From Planctomycetaceae bacterium (lineage in GTDB: Bacteria > Planctomycetota > Planctomycetia > Pirellulales > Thermoguttaceae): a DNA stretch of 6,321 nt. The notes below the pieces were generated by a model. The model worked only from the letters and a program-made list of their open reading frames with translations, ran no database searches and was not told the DNA's origin. Every line of letters begins with the position of its first letter. The first letter of the stretch is position 1. The translations under genes and the position numbers were made by a program. Where the stretch lies: NCBI GenBank assembly GCA_031287585.1, contig JAITST010000282.1, positions 1 through 6,321 of the forward strand, read 5' to 3'. Shown here piece after piece: positions 1 through 6,321 of this stretch.

Positions 1-914
1 TCTAACGAATCGCGTGATTCCTCAAACATTTTTTCCGCCGCCTGCAAACGAGACTGATAATCTCCGCTGGTGACGATGTTGTTTTCTGGTACGTCGTTAG
101 TATCATCGCTGTTTGCGAAAACGTCCGGCGAAACTTGCATTGTTTGTAACGGCAATGCTTGTGCAGGCGGCAGTTGTTCTAACGGTAATGGACTGATTGA
201 CGTTTCAGTATCTTGCGGGATTATCTGCGGCTCGAATGGATTATACTGATTAGTAACTGGCGACAATGGTCTCGCAAGAGCGAACGGGGAATGTTGTTCG
301 GGAACGTCATAGTCATAGTTTGACGAATCGGTGTTGTTGACGATTGATGACGGTTCTATTGGTATTACGACCTCCTCTATTGCATGACTAAAATTTTCTG
401 TAACGTTGATAGTATCACTATTGTTATGCTCCGTTGATACTGCTATGAATTTTGTTTCCGGTTTATCATTTTTAACCTCTGTATTCAACGCTACCATCGC
501 TCCGACTGGTTGTTTACACCATTCACCAACTAATACGCCAACTACAAACGTTCCAATTAAAAATATCATAACTTGCAGCGAAACGACAGTGTTGAGTATC
601 AGTTTCCGTGACAACAAACTGTAATTAGGTTGCGCGATACAATTTTTTATTGTAATCATTTCTTCCGGCGGCTTTGTTGATTGTTGTTGTTGTTGTTGTG
701 ATGGTTGCAAGTGTTGTGAGTGTTGTGGTGAATTTGGTTGTGGATGTTGCGAATGGCTATTGATTTCAAGTGTGTTTTCCGATTCAACAATCGCCCCACA
801 GCACGGACAAAGCAAAAACGGCAAGTCCGGCGGCGGGCTAACCGTGAACGAAAACGAACATTTCGGGCAATCAATGTTCCGAGTAAGCCGTTCGTGTTTT
901 GGGGTAAAATACAT
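1..914 (-). CDS. Zinc-ribbon, single-pass membrane protein of unknown function (C-terminus beyond the left edge)
   Basis: This minus-strand frame has no stop from an upstream TAG at 971-969 to the window edge, and 304 residues are visible from the ATG at 914-912. Near the N-terminus is a zinc ribbon: C16-P-K-C19 and C36-P-C-C39-G, with an extra Cys at 38. Residues 52-84 are low-complexity and rich in Gln, His, Pro and Ser, including six consecutive Gln. A hydrophobic segment at about 105-130 is a single membrane helix, preceded by Arg103-Lys104. The rest (about 133-304) is acidic, Asn/Pro/Thr-rich and probably disordered; its last visible part (about 286-304) may begin a helix. The positive-inside rule suggests a cytoplasmic zinc ribbon and an external C-terminal region. 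Zinc-ribbon plus membrane-helix architectures of the MJ0042 style are common in planctomycetes, often without known function. No Shine-Dalgarno is seen. An in-frame GTG at 956-954 could add 14 residues. The gene is divergent from the secreted protein at 1324. The reading frame is secure; the function is unknown. Confidence 0.8.
   Translation of the reverse strand, partial: MYFTPKHERLTRNIDCPKCSFSFTVSPPPDLPFLLCPCCGAIVESENTLEINSHSQHPQPNSPQHSQHLQPSQQQQQQSTKPPEEMITIKNCIAQPNYSLLSRKLILNTVVSLQVMIFLIGTFVVGVLVGEWCKQPVGAMVALNTEVKNDKPETKFIAVSTEHNNSDTINVTENFSHAIEEVVIPIEPSSIVNNTDSSNYDYDVPEQHSPFALARPLSPVTNQYNPFEPQIIPQDTETSISPLPLEQLPPAQALPLQTMQVSPDVFANSDDTNDVPENNIVTSGDYQSRLQAAEKMFEESRDSL
681..698 (-). repeat. 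Six-unit CAA trinucleotide tract encoding poly-Gln
   Basis: Six perfect TTG units on the plus strand read as six CAA (Gln) codons in the zinc-ribbon gene, at residues 73-78. Flanking codons are also CAA-rich, so the linker is a local low-complexity tract. Changes in unit number would keep the frame and alter only linker length. In the adjacent minus-strand frame the same tract gives poly-Asn, which makes a false reading frame look long. Confidence 0.9.
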
Positions 915-931
915 ATCAGTGCGAATTGTAG

Positions 932-950
932 AGACACGTTGCTCGTGTCT
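932..950. promoter_or_regulatory. Perfect 7-bp inverted repeat upstream of the zinc-ribbon gene
   Basis: The plus strand reads AGACACG, a 5-base loop TTGCT, then CGTGTCT, giving a perfect 7-bp stem. It lies 17 bases upstream of the ATG at 914, so it is either an operator half-site pair or a hairpin in the mRNA leader. No run of T follows in the leftward direction, which argues against an intrinsic terminator. If translation instead starts at the GTG at 956, the repeat would be inside the coding region. The structure is clear; the role is inferred. Confidence 0.4.
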
Positions 951-1152
951 AACCACGAAAAAAAAATACTAAATTCAACATAAGTGTAGGTGTGTTGTCC
1001 GTTAATCGCCCCCAACACTTTACACTCTTTCCCTATCGTCTCCTATTATCGTTATTATTGAGAAAATTCTTACAATCCGTAAACTTTATCTAATCTGTAA
1101 TCTTCGCTATTTTACGTCATACACCCCATATTACCATTACAAACTGTTGTGA

Positions 1153-1284
1153 ATCTTAATTACCATCGGTATTTTTTGTGTTATCGCTACCATCGGATTT
1201 ATTGGTGCAACTGGAATAATCATTATATTTTACGCCGATGCAAAGCGTAACAATCGCTACGATTATGATAAACCTTTCCAATAA
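1153..1284 (+). other. Possible small membrane-peptide frame lacking a standard start codon
   Basis: Between a TGA at 1150-1152 and a TAA at 1282-1284 lies a 43-codon frame that looks like a small membrane protein. It has one hydrophobic run from about 1159 to 1230, rich in Ile, Gly and Thr, followed by a charged tail ending in YDYDKPFQ. The hydrophobic part contains an in-phase duplication: TACCATCGG occurs at 1161-1169 and 1188-1196, giving TIG twice, nine codons apart. There is no ATG, GTG or TTG in the frame, only ATC/ATT/ATA codons, and no ribosome binding site. It could be a decayed gene, a gene starting at ATT (1159), or a chance frame in AT-rich DNA. It ends 39 bases before the ATG at 1324. 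Confidence 0.3.
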
Positions 1285-1312
1285 CCGAAGCCGAAAACAA
1301 GGACACCTATTG

Positions 1313-1318
1313 TATAAA
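1313..1318 (+). promoter_or_regulatory. Weak -10-like TATAAA before the secreted-protein gene
   Basis: TATAAA lies five bases upstream of the ATG at 1324. No good -35 hexamer sits 16-18 bases before it. If this is a real -10 box, transcription would begin at about 1325, just past the A of that ATG, and translation would more likely start at the second in-frame ATG at 1390. This is offered only as support for that alternative start. Confidence 0.2.
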
Positions 1319-1323
1319 TCGCA

Positions 1324-3768
1324 ATGATATTATGGTTCGTGACAATGGTAGCATTAAACGGTATCACACACTCTAACCACACTAGTAAAATGCAGCCGCC
1401 AAACAGAAATTATTTTTCTACGCTGAGTCTCTGTGTTGACAAACACGGTTACGGTTGTGTTAGTCTAACACGTTTGTTGCTTGCGTTTCTTATTGTTTCG
1501 TTTTGCACAATCGTTACCGCTGCCGAGCCGGAGCCGCGTAAGTTTGTGTTCGTCGGTGAAGCGTCAACTTCTGATTATGCGTCGAAACAAGATGAAGGTG
1601 TAGCCATCACGTCAACATTCCGCACGAAACCCATTTCACGTAATCCAAGTGCAGGCGAATCAAAGTTGTCCGGCTTAACAGCAGCCGCAACTGATGAATC
1701 TATCGAAAGCCCGTTGTTTCCCGTCGCGCTCGTTAGTATGCTTGATACCAACGCGACTGAGTTGAAACGGTTACACAGTCAGTTGCTCGATATTGTTGAT
1801 AAACTTCAATCGTCGGGTAAGTCAACCGAGAAAGCACGCAAAACACTTATAGAGATTGAGCAGACCAGACAACGTTTGCTCAATATGATGTCGCCAAGCA
1901 GTGCCAATACTCAACTACAAAAAATCGTTCACGCTCTCTACCGCCACGAAATCATTTGGCAACTCACACTCAACGCGCTCGATACGAAAAACGCTTCACA
2001 ATCAACCGTCGCTGTCGCGACGAAAACAATACGTGACCGTGAGGAACTTTTACTTGCGGCGCAAACACTGAAACGTTTAGCCGAACGCCGTGATTACTCG
2101 TACTACGGTCGTCCATTCCTCACACGAACGAAGTTGGACGATTTCATTCATGACTTGGAGCAGTTCTGCGAAATCAGTCCCGACGCGACAACGAAAGTCA
2201 TCATCAATCCGGCAATGCAAAACGTGTTGATTCCTGTCACACAACAAATCATTTTGACCGATTGGTCAAATATGTTGCGTAGTCAAATCAACGAAGAACG
2301 TAAATCAAGTCGTGATCGAGTCGCTCAATCACGTCCTGCAACCGACTTGTTGAAGTTACTCGAAACGTGGTCAGGTGATACCGTTGAACCGCTTGAGTTG
2401 GCAGCCGCTGTTGAACAGTACGAAAAAACATCGTCGCAAAACTCGATGGAACGTTTGTATGAACTGGCAAAACGTTTGTCAGTTTCAAAAAGTGAAACGT
2501 ATCAACAACTCGGCGCGGCGGTACTGCATACTTACGGTGACGCGAATCTGAAAGTCTTTGTTTCGGAAGTGTTGGTCAATCACTTTATGCCATCGTCCGA
2601 CCAGCGTGAAATCAGTTTCCGCGACAGGATTATGGGGAATCAGGTTTACGGCAAGAGCCGCACGGACTCGGTTGCAGAAGTACATTTCCAGCCAAGCCCA
2701 GACTCGCTTATATTCACTCTGAATGTGGCGGGGCAAATGAGCGGCACGAGCAGGGCGTTGACCGGAATGGTAACGTTGTTCAACAATAACGTCGCGATTT
2801 ATCAGGCATCAAAAGTAGTTCGGTTTACCGAAAAAGGAGTACAAGCGTCGTCGGCAAAAATCAATGTAAACAATCACGTACAGTTGACCGGAATTTTGAC
2901 GGATATGGACGATATGCCGCTCTTCGGTAAAATGGCTACTAGTATGGCTCGTAGTCAATACGAGTCGCGTGAAGAGCAAATTCGTGCTGAGAGTAGGCAG
3001 CGTACCGCGGCACAAGTTCGCGCGCAAATTGACCACGACACTGGTGAACGGTTTGCGGAATTTAACCGCAAATACAAACAGAATGTCTTGAAACCGCTCG
3101 AAAATTTCGGCTTGACGATGGAAAACTCTGGTTCGCAGACGAAGCCCGATTGGTTGATGTCGTCGTGGAAAATCAGTTCGGACACGTCGCTTGGAAGTCA
3201 TACAATAGCACCGCTAACGTTGCCCGGTTCGTTCGTTGATTTGAAGGTTCATGAATCGGCGTTGAACGCGGTTATCGGTCAGTTGGAACTGAACGGGCGC
3301 AAATCGACAGTTGGTGATTTACGAAAAATGTTCGCGAAAAAACTGGAACGTGCGGAAATCGAAAAGTTGCATGAACACGATGATGTTGTAATTTCGTTCG
3401 ACGAGAAGAATCCGGTGATAATAAGGTTCTTGGACGACAAAGTAAAAATCGAACTGTCACTGAATATGTTGAAGGTCGGCGGTAACGTGTTCCGCGACTT
3501 TGGAGTGACAATATACTACAAGCCAAAAGTAGCGGATGACGGACTATTGTACATGGCACGTGACGGTATCATAAGTCTAAACGGCAACATCCGTTCACGT
3601 TCTCAAATCCCGCTTCGTGCAGTATTCGAGAAGATATTCCCTGAACAACGCCCGGTTCCGCTAACTCCAAACGTATTCCAAACCGACATCCGTCTGGGCG
3701 GGCTGACAACAGGAATGTGCAGAATAGAGAACGGCTGGCTTGCAATCGCGGTAATAGCAACGCAGTGA
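1324..3768 (+). CDS. Large secreted protein of unknown function, helical N-half and beta-rich C-half
   Basis: I do not recognise a named family. The 814-residue product has an Arg50 followed by a hydrophobic core at 51-65 and a likely signal-peptidase site after Ala67 (TAA|EPEP), so it is exported. From the first ATG the n-region is about 50 residues, which is long; the in-frame ATG at 1390 (Met23) gives a more normal signal peptide and is a strong alternative. Residues about 141-190 and 232-258 are charged, heptad-like helices. Residues about 430-535 are beta-rich, with alternating hydrophobic strands, and are followed by a charged helix (about 543-590). Residues about 636-814 form another beta-rich domain rich in VxI and GG patterns and ending GWLAIAV. 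The last domain loosely recalls lipid-binding or tubular folds; this is a guess. No catalytic motif or lipobox is seen. The gene is convergent with the beta-helix gene across a 25-base gap, with no strong terminator hairpin there. Confidence 0.85.
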   Translation: MILWFVTMVALNGITHSNHTSKMQPPNRNYFSTLSLCVDKHGYGCVSLTRLLLAFLIVSFCTIVTAAEPEPRKFVFVGEASTSDYASKQDEGVAITSTFRTKPISRNPSAGESKLSGLTAAATDESIESPLFPVALVSMLDTNATELKRLHSQLLDIVDKLQSSGKSTEKARKTLIEIEQTRQRLLNMMSPSSANTQLQKIVHALYRHEIIWQLTLNALDTKNASQSTVAVATKTIRDREELLLAAQTLKRLAERRDYSYYGRPFLTRTKLDDFIHDLEQFCEISPDATTKVIINPAMQNVLIPVTQQIILTDWSNMLRSQINEERKSSRDRVAQSRPATDLLKLLETWSGDTVEPLELAAAVEQYEKTSSQNSMERLYELAKRLSVSKSETYQQLGAAVLHTYGDANLKVFVSEVLVNHFMPSSDQREISFRDRIMGNQVYGKSRTDSVAEVHFQPSPDSLIFTLNVAGQMSGTSRALTGMVTLFNNNVAIYQASKVVRFTEKGVQASSAKINVNNHVQLTGILTDMDDMPLFGKMATSMARSQYESREEQIRAESRQRTAAQVRAQIDHDTGERFAEFNRKYKQNVLKPLENFGLTMENSGSQTKPDWLMSSWKISSDTSLGSHTIAPLTLPGSFVDLKVHESALNAVIGQLELNGRKSTVGDLRKMFAKKLERAEIEKLHEHDDVVISFDEKNPVIIRFLDDKVKIELSLNMLKVGGNVFRDFGVTIYYKPKVADDGLLYMARDGIISLNGNIRSRSQIPLRAVFEKIFPEQRPVPLTPNVFQTDIRLGGLTTGMCRIENGWLAIAVIATQ

Positions 3769-3793
3769 CGGGCTGTTATTTGCGCACTTCAAT

Positions 3794-6034
3794 TTACAAC
3801 GCTTTTCGGTATTCATCGACGTAAATTCCGATTTTTTCAAACGGAATCGGTTCGAAATTTTTCGGCAGGATTTTTAACAGCGGCGAATCCGGTTTGAAAT
3901 GGAAGTCCTGCTTTTCGATGCCAACGAAACCGGGTTCAATTTCGGCAACGAATTTTTGTTGCGTCTTTTCCTTTTCGGGAAGTTTGGCGTCATCGCTCTT
4001 GACGGTGTTTTCAACGACCAAATTATCGGCAACGATTATATTGTCCTTCAAATCCGTTCGTTCCAAAAGTTTCAAAACGTTGCCATCGAGATGAATCCAT
4101 TGTTTGCAGTCAATCATCACGTTCCGCTGAAAAATGCAGCCGAGCGGGGCTTTCGGCTCGTTTTCCAAAAGCGTTGCTAATTTCGGATAACGTTCGCTCC
4201 ACGGCGGATTTTTATAATTGAGAGCGTTTGCTTTTTCTTCGAGATTCCAACCATCGCCAGACGTGTTCCACTGTTTCCACGACATACCGCGTGAATCAAG
4301 ACTGATGCCTTGATAACATTCGACAAAGATATTGTTCTCGGCGATATTGTCCCGTCCGCCGCCGATGAACACCGCTCGGCTTGCTTTATAAAAAACGTTG
4401 CGCCGAATCGTATCGCCGCAGTCGCAATCGTCAAGATATACACCCATCGTTCCGTGCGAATCCGAAGTTCCGAGATCGTGAATATAATTTTCCTCAATCA
4501 CGTTTCCCTGCGTCGTCCAATCCCGCCCCGTGTATAATGCACCGGCATCGCTTGTTTCCTGAACGACGTTGTAAATTTCGTTACGCTCAATCCGGTTTTC
4601 ATTACCACCGTAAGCAATCGCAAGATGCGGGGCATCGTGAATCCGGTTATTTCGTACAATATTTCCAACTCCGTGCAACGAGAACGCCCCGGAGTACGTT
4701 CGGCTCAAACGTCCGAAATGATGAATATGGTTGTTCACCGCACGGTGATCTCCCGGCGTCAATGTTTTGCGGTCGCCGCCGTTGATCGAAATTCCTGTTG
4801 AGCCGATATTGTACAAATCACAGCCGCGCACCAAGTTTGTCGTTCCGCCGTTTAAGGAAACGCCGTGCTGTCCTGTATCGAAAATTCGGCAACCGAGAAT
4901 GGCGTTTTTCGTTCCGCCCCGAATGTCGATTCCGCTGCCGAACGTCGGACCAAACGAAATGTCTTGAAATCGTACAAAATTAACATCGTTCAGCAAAATA
5001 AGCGGTTGTTCCAGCGTTGAAAGGATAATTGACGAACCGGTCAAATCTTTCGGCGGATAGAAAAAAAGCCGGTTCGCTTTACGGTCGAGATACCATTCGC
5101 CCGGTGCGTCGAGTTCTTCGAACAAATTCAATGCAAAATATCGGCGTTCAGCGTATCCCGCCCAACTTTGACCGCCGATTCCGTAACCGTGAACACCGAG
5201 CAGCGTTAGGATTTTCTGCTTTACATCAATGGACGCAACTTTAAGAATTTCATCCGACCAATCATGCGTCCAGTATCCGCAGAGCCAAACGCCGTCTTCA
5301 ATGCTCCACCGAGCGATGCGCTCCAGGTCTCGAACTTTCAACGTTTCTTCATCGTACAAAAATGCACCGCCGTGCCGTTTCGCGGTATCGGTTCCGGGAT
5401 GAACGAATTGAACGCCCGCTTTTTCCGCCGCTTTTTTATTCGCTTCTTCGGCTTTTTCGTCGTGAGGCATTCCACTGTCGAGCGGTGTTTTGAAGCCCGT
5501 CCAACCCTCATTGGGCCACCGCGCAACGGTCATCGGTTCTTCGTTGAAAAAGAGCTCCGGCGGAGCATTAGGACGCCCGCGAAAATTGTTCCCCCAGTCT
5601 TTCATACCGGGAATGTTCAAGGCGTTCAAATCCGCAACGAAAACATTATCGTGAACAGCCGGGTCGAGCCGTTTGAGAATTGCCGGATCGTCGATCTTTT
5701 TGAACGCCGACGCCGGAATTTCAATGCCGCCAATCAGATTAGCACCAAACGACGGTACGTCACTTGACGTTTCCGAACGATAAACGGCGGGATTTTTTTC
5801 CGTGCCGGAATCTTCTTTTTTCAGTTCGAAGGTTTTGCTCAGAAAATACTTTCCCGGCGCGAGATAAACCGTAACGGTTTCGTCCGGTTTGATCGTTCCG
5901 GCTTTCCGTGCCTCCCTGATGGTATCGCGGATTGATTCCAGCGAATCCTTCGGTGTCAAATGAAACTCGGCGGCACAAAGGCAGACGCTGAGAGCGAAAA
6001 ACGTTGCGTAACAAATTAAAGCAATTCGTGTCAT
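3794..6034 (-). CDS. Secreted right-handed parallel beta-helix protein, probable glycan-acting enzyme (GH141-like)
   Basis: The 746-residue product starts at an ATG (6034) with a classic signal peptide: Met-Thr-Arg, a hydrophobic core, and likely cleavage after CAA (residue 22). The early region carries the DSL..IRD.IR and PGKY...EDSGT patterns usual at the front of such proteins, then ARWPNEGW (171-178), GYWTHDW (253-259) and ELDAPGEWYLDR (about 307-318). Residues about 346-581 are a parallel beta-helix, shown by recurring Asn-centred turns (NNHIHH, NNRIHD, RNEIYN, ENYIHD, RNVFYK, ENNIFV) spaced about 22-31 residues apart. Acidic residues that could be catalytic are D496 (SDAGALY), D535/D536 (VYLDD), D562 (GGGRDN) and D580 (LDSRG). 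The layout resembles GH141, whose known members include an alpha-L-fucosidase and a xylanase, but substrate cannot be read from sequence. A charged helical insertion lies at about 188-222. The C-terminal DSPLLK...PFEKIGIY ending is common in planctomycete relatives. A TTG at 6061 would add nine residues and is less likely. Confidence 0.88.
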   Translation of the reverse strand: MTRIALICYATFFALSVCLCAAEFHLTPKDSLESIRDTIREARKAGTIKPDETVTVYLAPGKYFLSKTFELKKEDSGTEKNPAVYRSETSSDVPSFGANLIGGIEIPASAFKKIDDPAILKRLDPAVHDNVFVADLNALNIPGMKDWGNNFRGRPNAPPELFFNEEPMTVARWPNEGWTGFKTPLDSGMPHDEKAEEANKKAAEKAGVQFVHPGTDTAKRHGGAFLYDEETLKVRDLERIARWSIEDGVWLCGYWTHDWSDEILKVASIDVKQKILTLLGVHGYGIGGQSWAGYAERRYFALNLFEELDAPGEWYLDRKANRLFFYPPKDLTGSSIILSTLEQPLILLNDVNFVRFQDISFGPTFGSGIDIRGGTKNAILGCRIFDTGQHGVSLNGGTTNLVRGCDLYNIGSTGISINGGDRKTLTPGDHRAVNNHIHHFGRLSRTYSGAFSLHGVGNIVRNNRIHDAPHLAIAYGGNENRIERNEIYNVVQETSDAGALYTGRDWTTQGNVIEENYIHDLGTSDSHGTMGVYLDDCDCGDTIRRNVFYKASRAVFIGGGRDNIAENNIFVECYQGISLDSRGMSWKQWNTSGDGWNLEEKANALNYKNPPWSERYPKLATLLENEPKAPLGCIFQRNVMIDCKQWIHLDGNVLKLLERTDLKDNIIVADNLVVENTVKSDDAKLPEKEKTQQKFVAEIEPGFVGIEKQDFHFKPDSPLLKILPKNFEPIPFEKIGIYVDEYRKAL

Positions 6035-6200
6035 GGATTTATTGAGGGGAAAGAGGAACAAAATTACCGATTGACATACCTTACAACATCTGCAATGGAT
6101 ATTTTTACAATATCAATATTACGCTATTGTAAGCCATTAAGATTTGACTTGCAATGAGACAGATATGTTGGATGTCGATTACATGGTTACAGAAAAATGA
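6035..6200. other. AT-rich upstream region of the beta-helix gene
   Basis: This region should contain the leftward promoter of the beta-helix gene. A TAATAT on the minus strand (6121-6116) is -10-like but has no matching -35 at normal spacing. No Shine-Dalgarno precedes the ATG at 6034. The main structure is the inverted repeat at 6094-6138. The right part (6141-6197) is an 18-codon open stretch on the plus strand, in phase with the coding-like fragment beyond the TGA at 6198-6200. Confidence 0.5.
6094..6138. promoter_or_regulatory. Compound inverted repeat upstream of the beta-helix gene
   Basis: The inner arms TTACAATA (6105-6112) and TATTGTAA (6125-6132) are a perfect 8-bp inverted repeat around a 12-base AT-rich loop. 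Outer arms AATGG (6094-6098) and CCATT (6134-6138) also pair, separated from the inner stem by six bases on one side and one on the other. The nearer edge is 59 bases from the ATG at 6034, a suitable place for an operator. It carries the -10-like TAATAT in its loop. A regulator binding here is inferred only from position and symmetry. Confidence 0.4.
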
Positions 6201-6321
6201 AATATACCAAACACGATTGAAAATTGGTCACATATAACAGGCGGTAACGTAGTCGGACAGTTAAACTTTGCTGGCGACGGAATGATAGATAACATATTAA
6301 GTTATGATGTGTGCAGCAAAC
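6201..6321 (+). pseudogene. Open coding-like fragment with an FG-GAP/VCBS-like motif, running off the right edge
   Basis: The plus-strand frame from 6201 is open to the window edge for 40 codons. The visible peptide contains NVVGQLNFAGDGMIDNILSY, which resembles the calcium-binding loop and following strand of FG-GAP/VCBS repeats (usual form GDFNGDGxxDxLxYD) with a small insertion and a Gln where Asp is usual. Such repeats occur in large secreted or surface proteins. There is no upstream start codon; the only in-frame ATG is at 6282. Just before it is a TGA (6198-6200), and the same frame before that TGA is also open back to 6141 and begins after a TAA. This fits a decayed gene or remnant better than an intact start. 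It could also be a chance frame in AT-rich DNA, since the minus strand is also open here. Confidence 0.35.

Larger units (their letters stand above)
915..1323. other. Divergent AT-rich gap between the zinc-ribbon gene and the secreted-protein gene
   Basis: About 400 bases separate the two divergent starts, so promoters for both genes should lie here. Visible contents are a perfect short hairpin at 932-950, a run of nine A at 958-966, a cluster of TATC/TATT-rich sequence at 1030-1060, and a short frame at 1153-1284 for a membrane peptide. A TATAAA at 1313-1318 is the best -10-like hexamer for the rightward gene, but it lacks a convincing -35. No clear promoter is seen for the leftward gene, and no tRNA or structured RNA is recognised. 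Confidence 0.6.

Noticed and set aside
406..624. Plus-strand 72-residue frame with hydrophobic N-terminus
   Set aside because: It lies entirely antisense to the zinc-ribbon gene, whose domain logic explains the region better.
656..1018. Minus-strand 120-residue frame starting at a GTG, ending in a poly-Asn, basic tail
   Set aside because: It overlaps the zinc-ribbon gene in another frame; its Asn run is the CAA tract read out of phase, and its Arg/Cys-rich middle is typical of a shadow frame. Only its first part is relevant, to the start-site question.
1149..1250. Plus-strand frame with a GTG start overlapping the small membrane-peptide frame
   Set aside because: It encodes a Tyr/His/Trp/Cys-rich peptide unlike a real protein; the neighbouring hydrophobic frame is more plausible.
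2809..3201. Minus-strand 130-residue frame
   Set aside because: It is antisense to the secreted 814-residue protein and is Arg/Phe/Thr-rich without any recognisable domain.
3761..3793. Terminator between the convergent genes
   Set aside because: Only a 4-bp CGCA/TGCG pairing is seen, with no T run, so an intrinsic terminator cannot be supported.
5264..5767. Plus-strand 167-residue frame
   Set aside because: It is antisense to the N-terminal half of the beta-helix gene and has a Phe/Arg-rich composition typical of a reverse-strand shadow.
5965..5985. Lipoprotein signal (lipobox) in the beta-helix protein at its LSVCLCAA segment
   Set aside because: The residue just before each Cys is Val or Leu rather than Gly, Ala or Ser, so ordinary signal-peptidase cleavage after CAA fits better.
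6035..6061. TTG at 6061 as the start of the beta-helix gene
   Set aside because: The ATG at 6034 gives a textbook signal peptide directly, while the TTG adds nine residues without a ribosome binding site.
6071..6076. Consensus TTGACA on the plus strand as a -35 box
   Set aside because: No reasonable -10 hexamer lies 16-18 bases downstream, and no clear gene start follows to the right.

Overview
The window looks like chromosomal DNA from an uncultured member of the Planctomycetota or a close PVC relative, probably from a gut or other plant-polysaccharide-rich habitat. This is an inference. It rests on a CxxC...CxxC zinc-ribbon membrane protein of a style common in planctomycetes, two large secreted proteins of unassigned or carbohydrate-related type, no Shine-Dalgarno sequence before any of the three large genes, and long AT-rich gaps between genes. 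No rRNA, tRNA, CRISPR array, transposase or phage gene is visible.

Layout, left to right. Bases 1-914 (minus strand) hold the 5' part of a gene that runs off the left edge. It is open without a stop throughout and encodes a zinc ribbon, a Gln/His/Pro-rich linker, one membrane helix and a long acidic, Asn/Pro-rich outer region. Bases 915-1323 are a divergent AT-rich gap. It contains a perfect 7-bp hairpin just upstream of the zinc-ribbon gene and a short reading frame for a membrane peptide that has no normal start codon. Bases 1324-3768 (plus) encode a secreted 814-residue protein that I cannot name, with helical and beta-rich parts. Only 25 bases separate it from the convergent gene at 3794-6034 (minus), a secreted right-handed parallel beta-helix protein of probable polysaccharide-acting type, resembling GH141. 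Bases 6035-6321 are AT-rich. They contain a compound inverted repeat upstream of the beta-helix gene and, at the right edge, an open plus-strand stretch resembling an FG-GAP/VCBS repeat, preceded in the same frame by a TGA.

The three large genes lie on alternating strands, so they do not form an operon. The divergent pair (zinc-ribbon membrane protein and secreted 814-residue protein) could share control through the gap between them, but nothing in the sequence proves a functional link. The beta-helix protein most likely acts on an external glycan. I see no clear defence system, mobile element or other organised new system here. The most useful points are the edge-truncated zinc-ribbon gene, the unnamed secreted protein, the start-less membrane peptide and the right-edge fragment.
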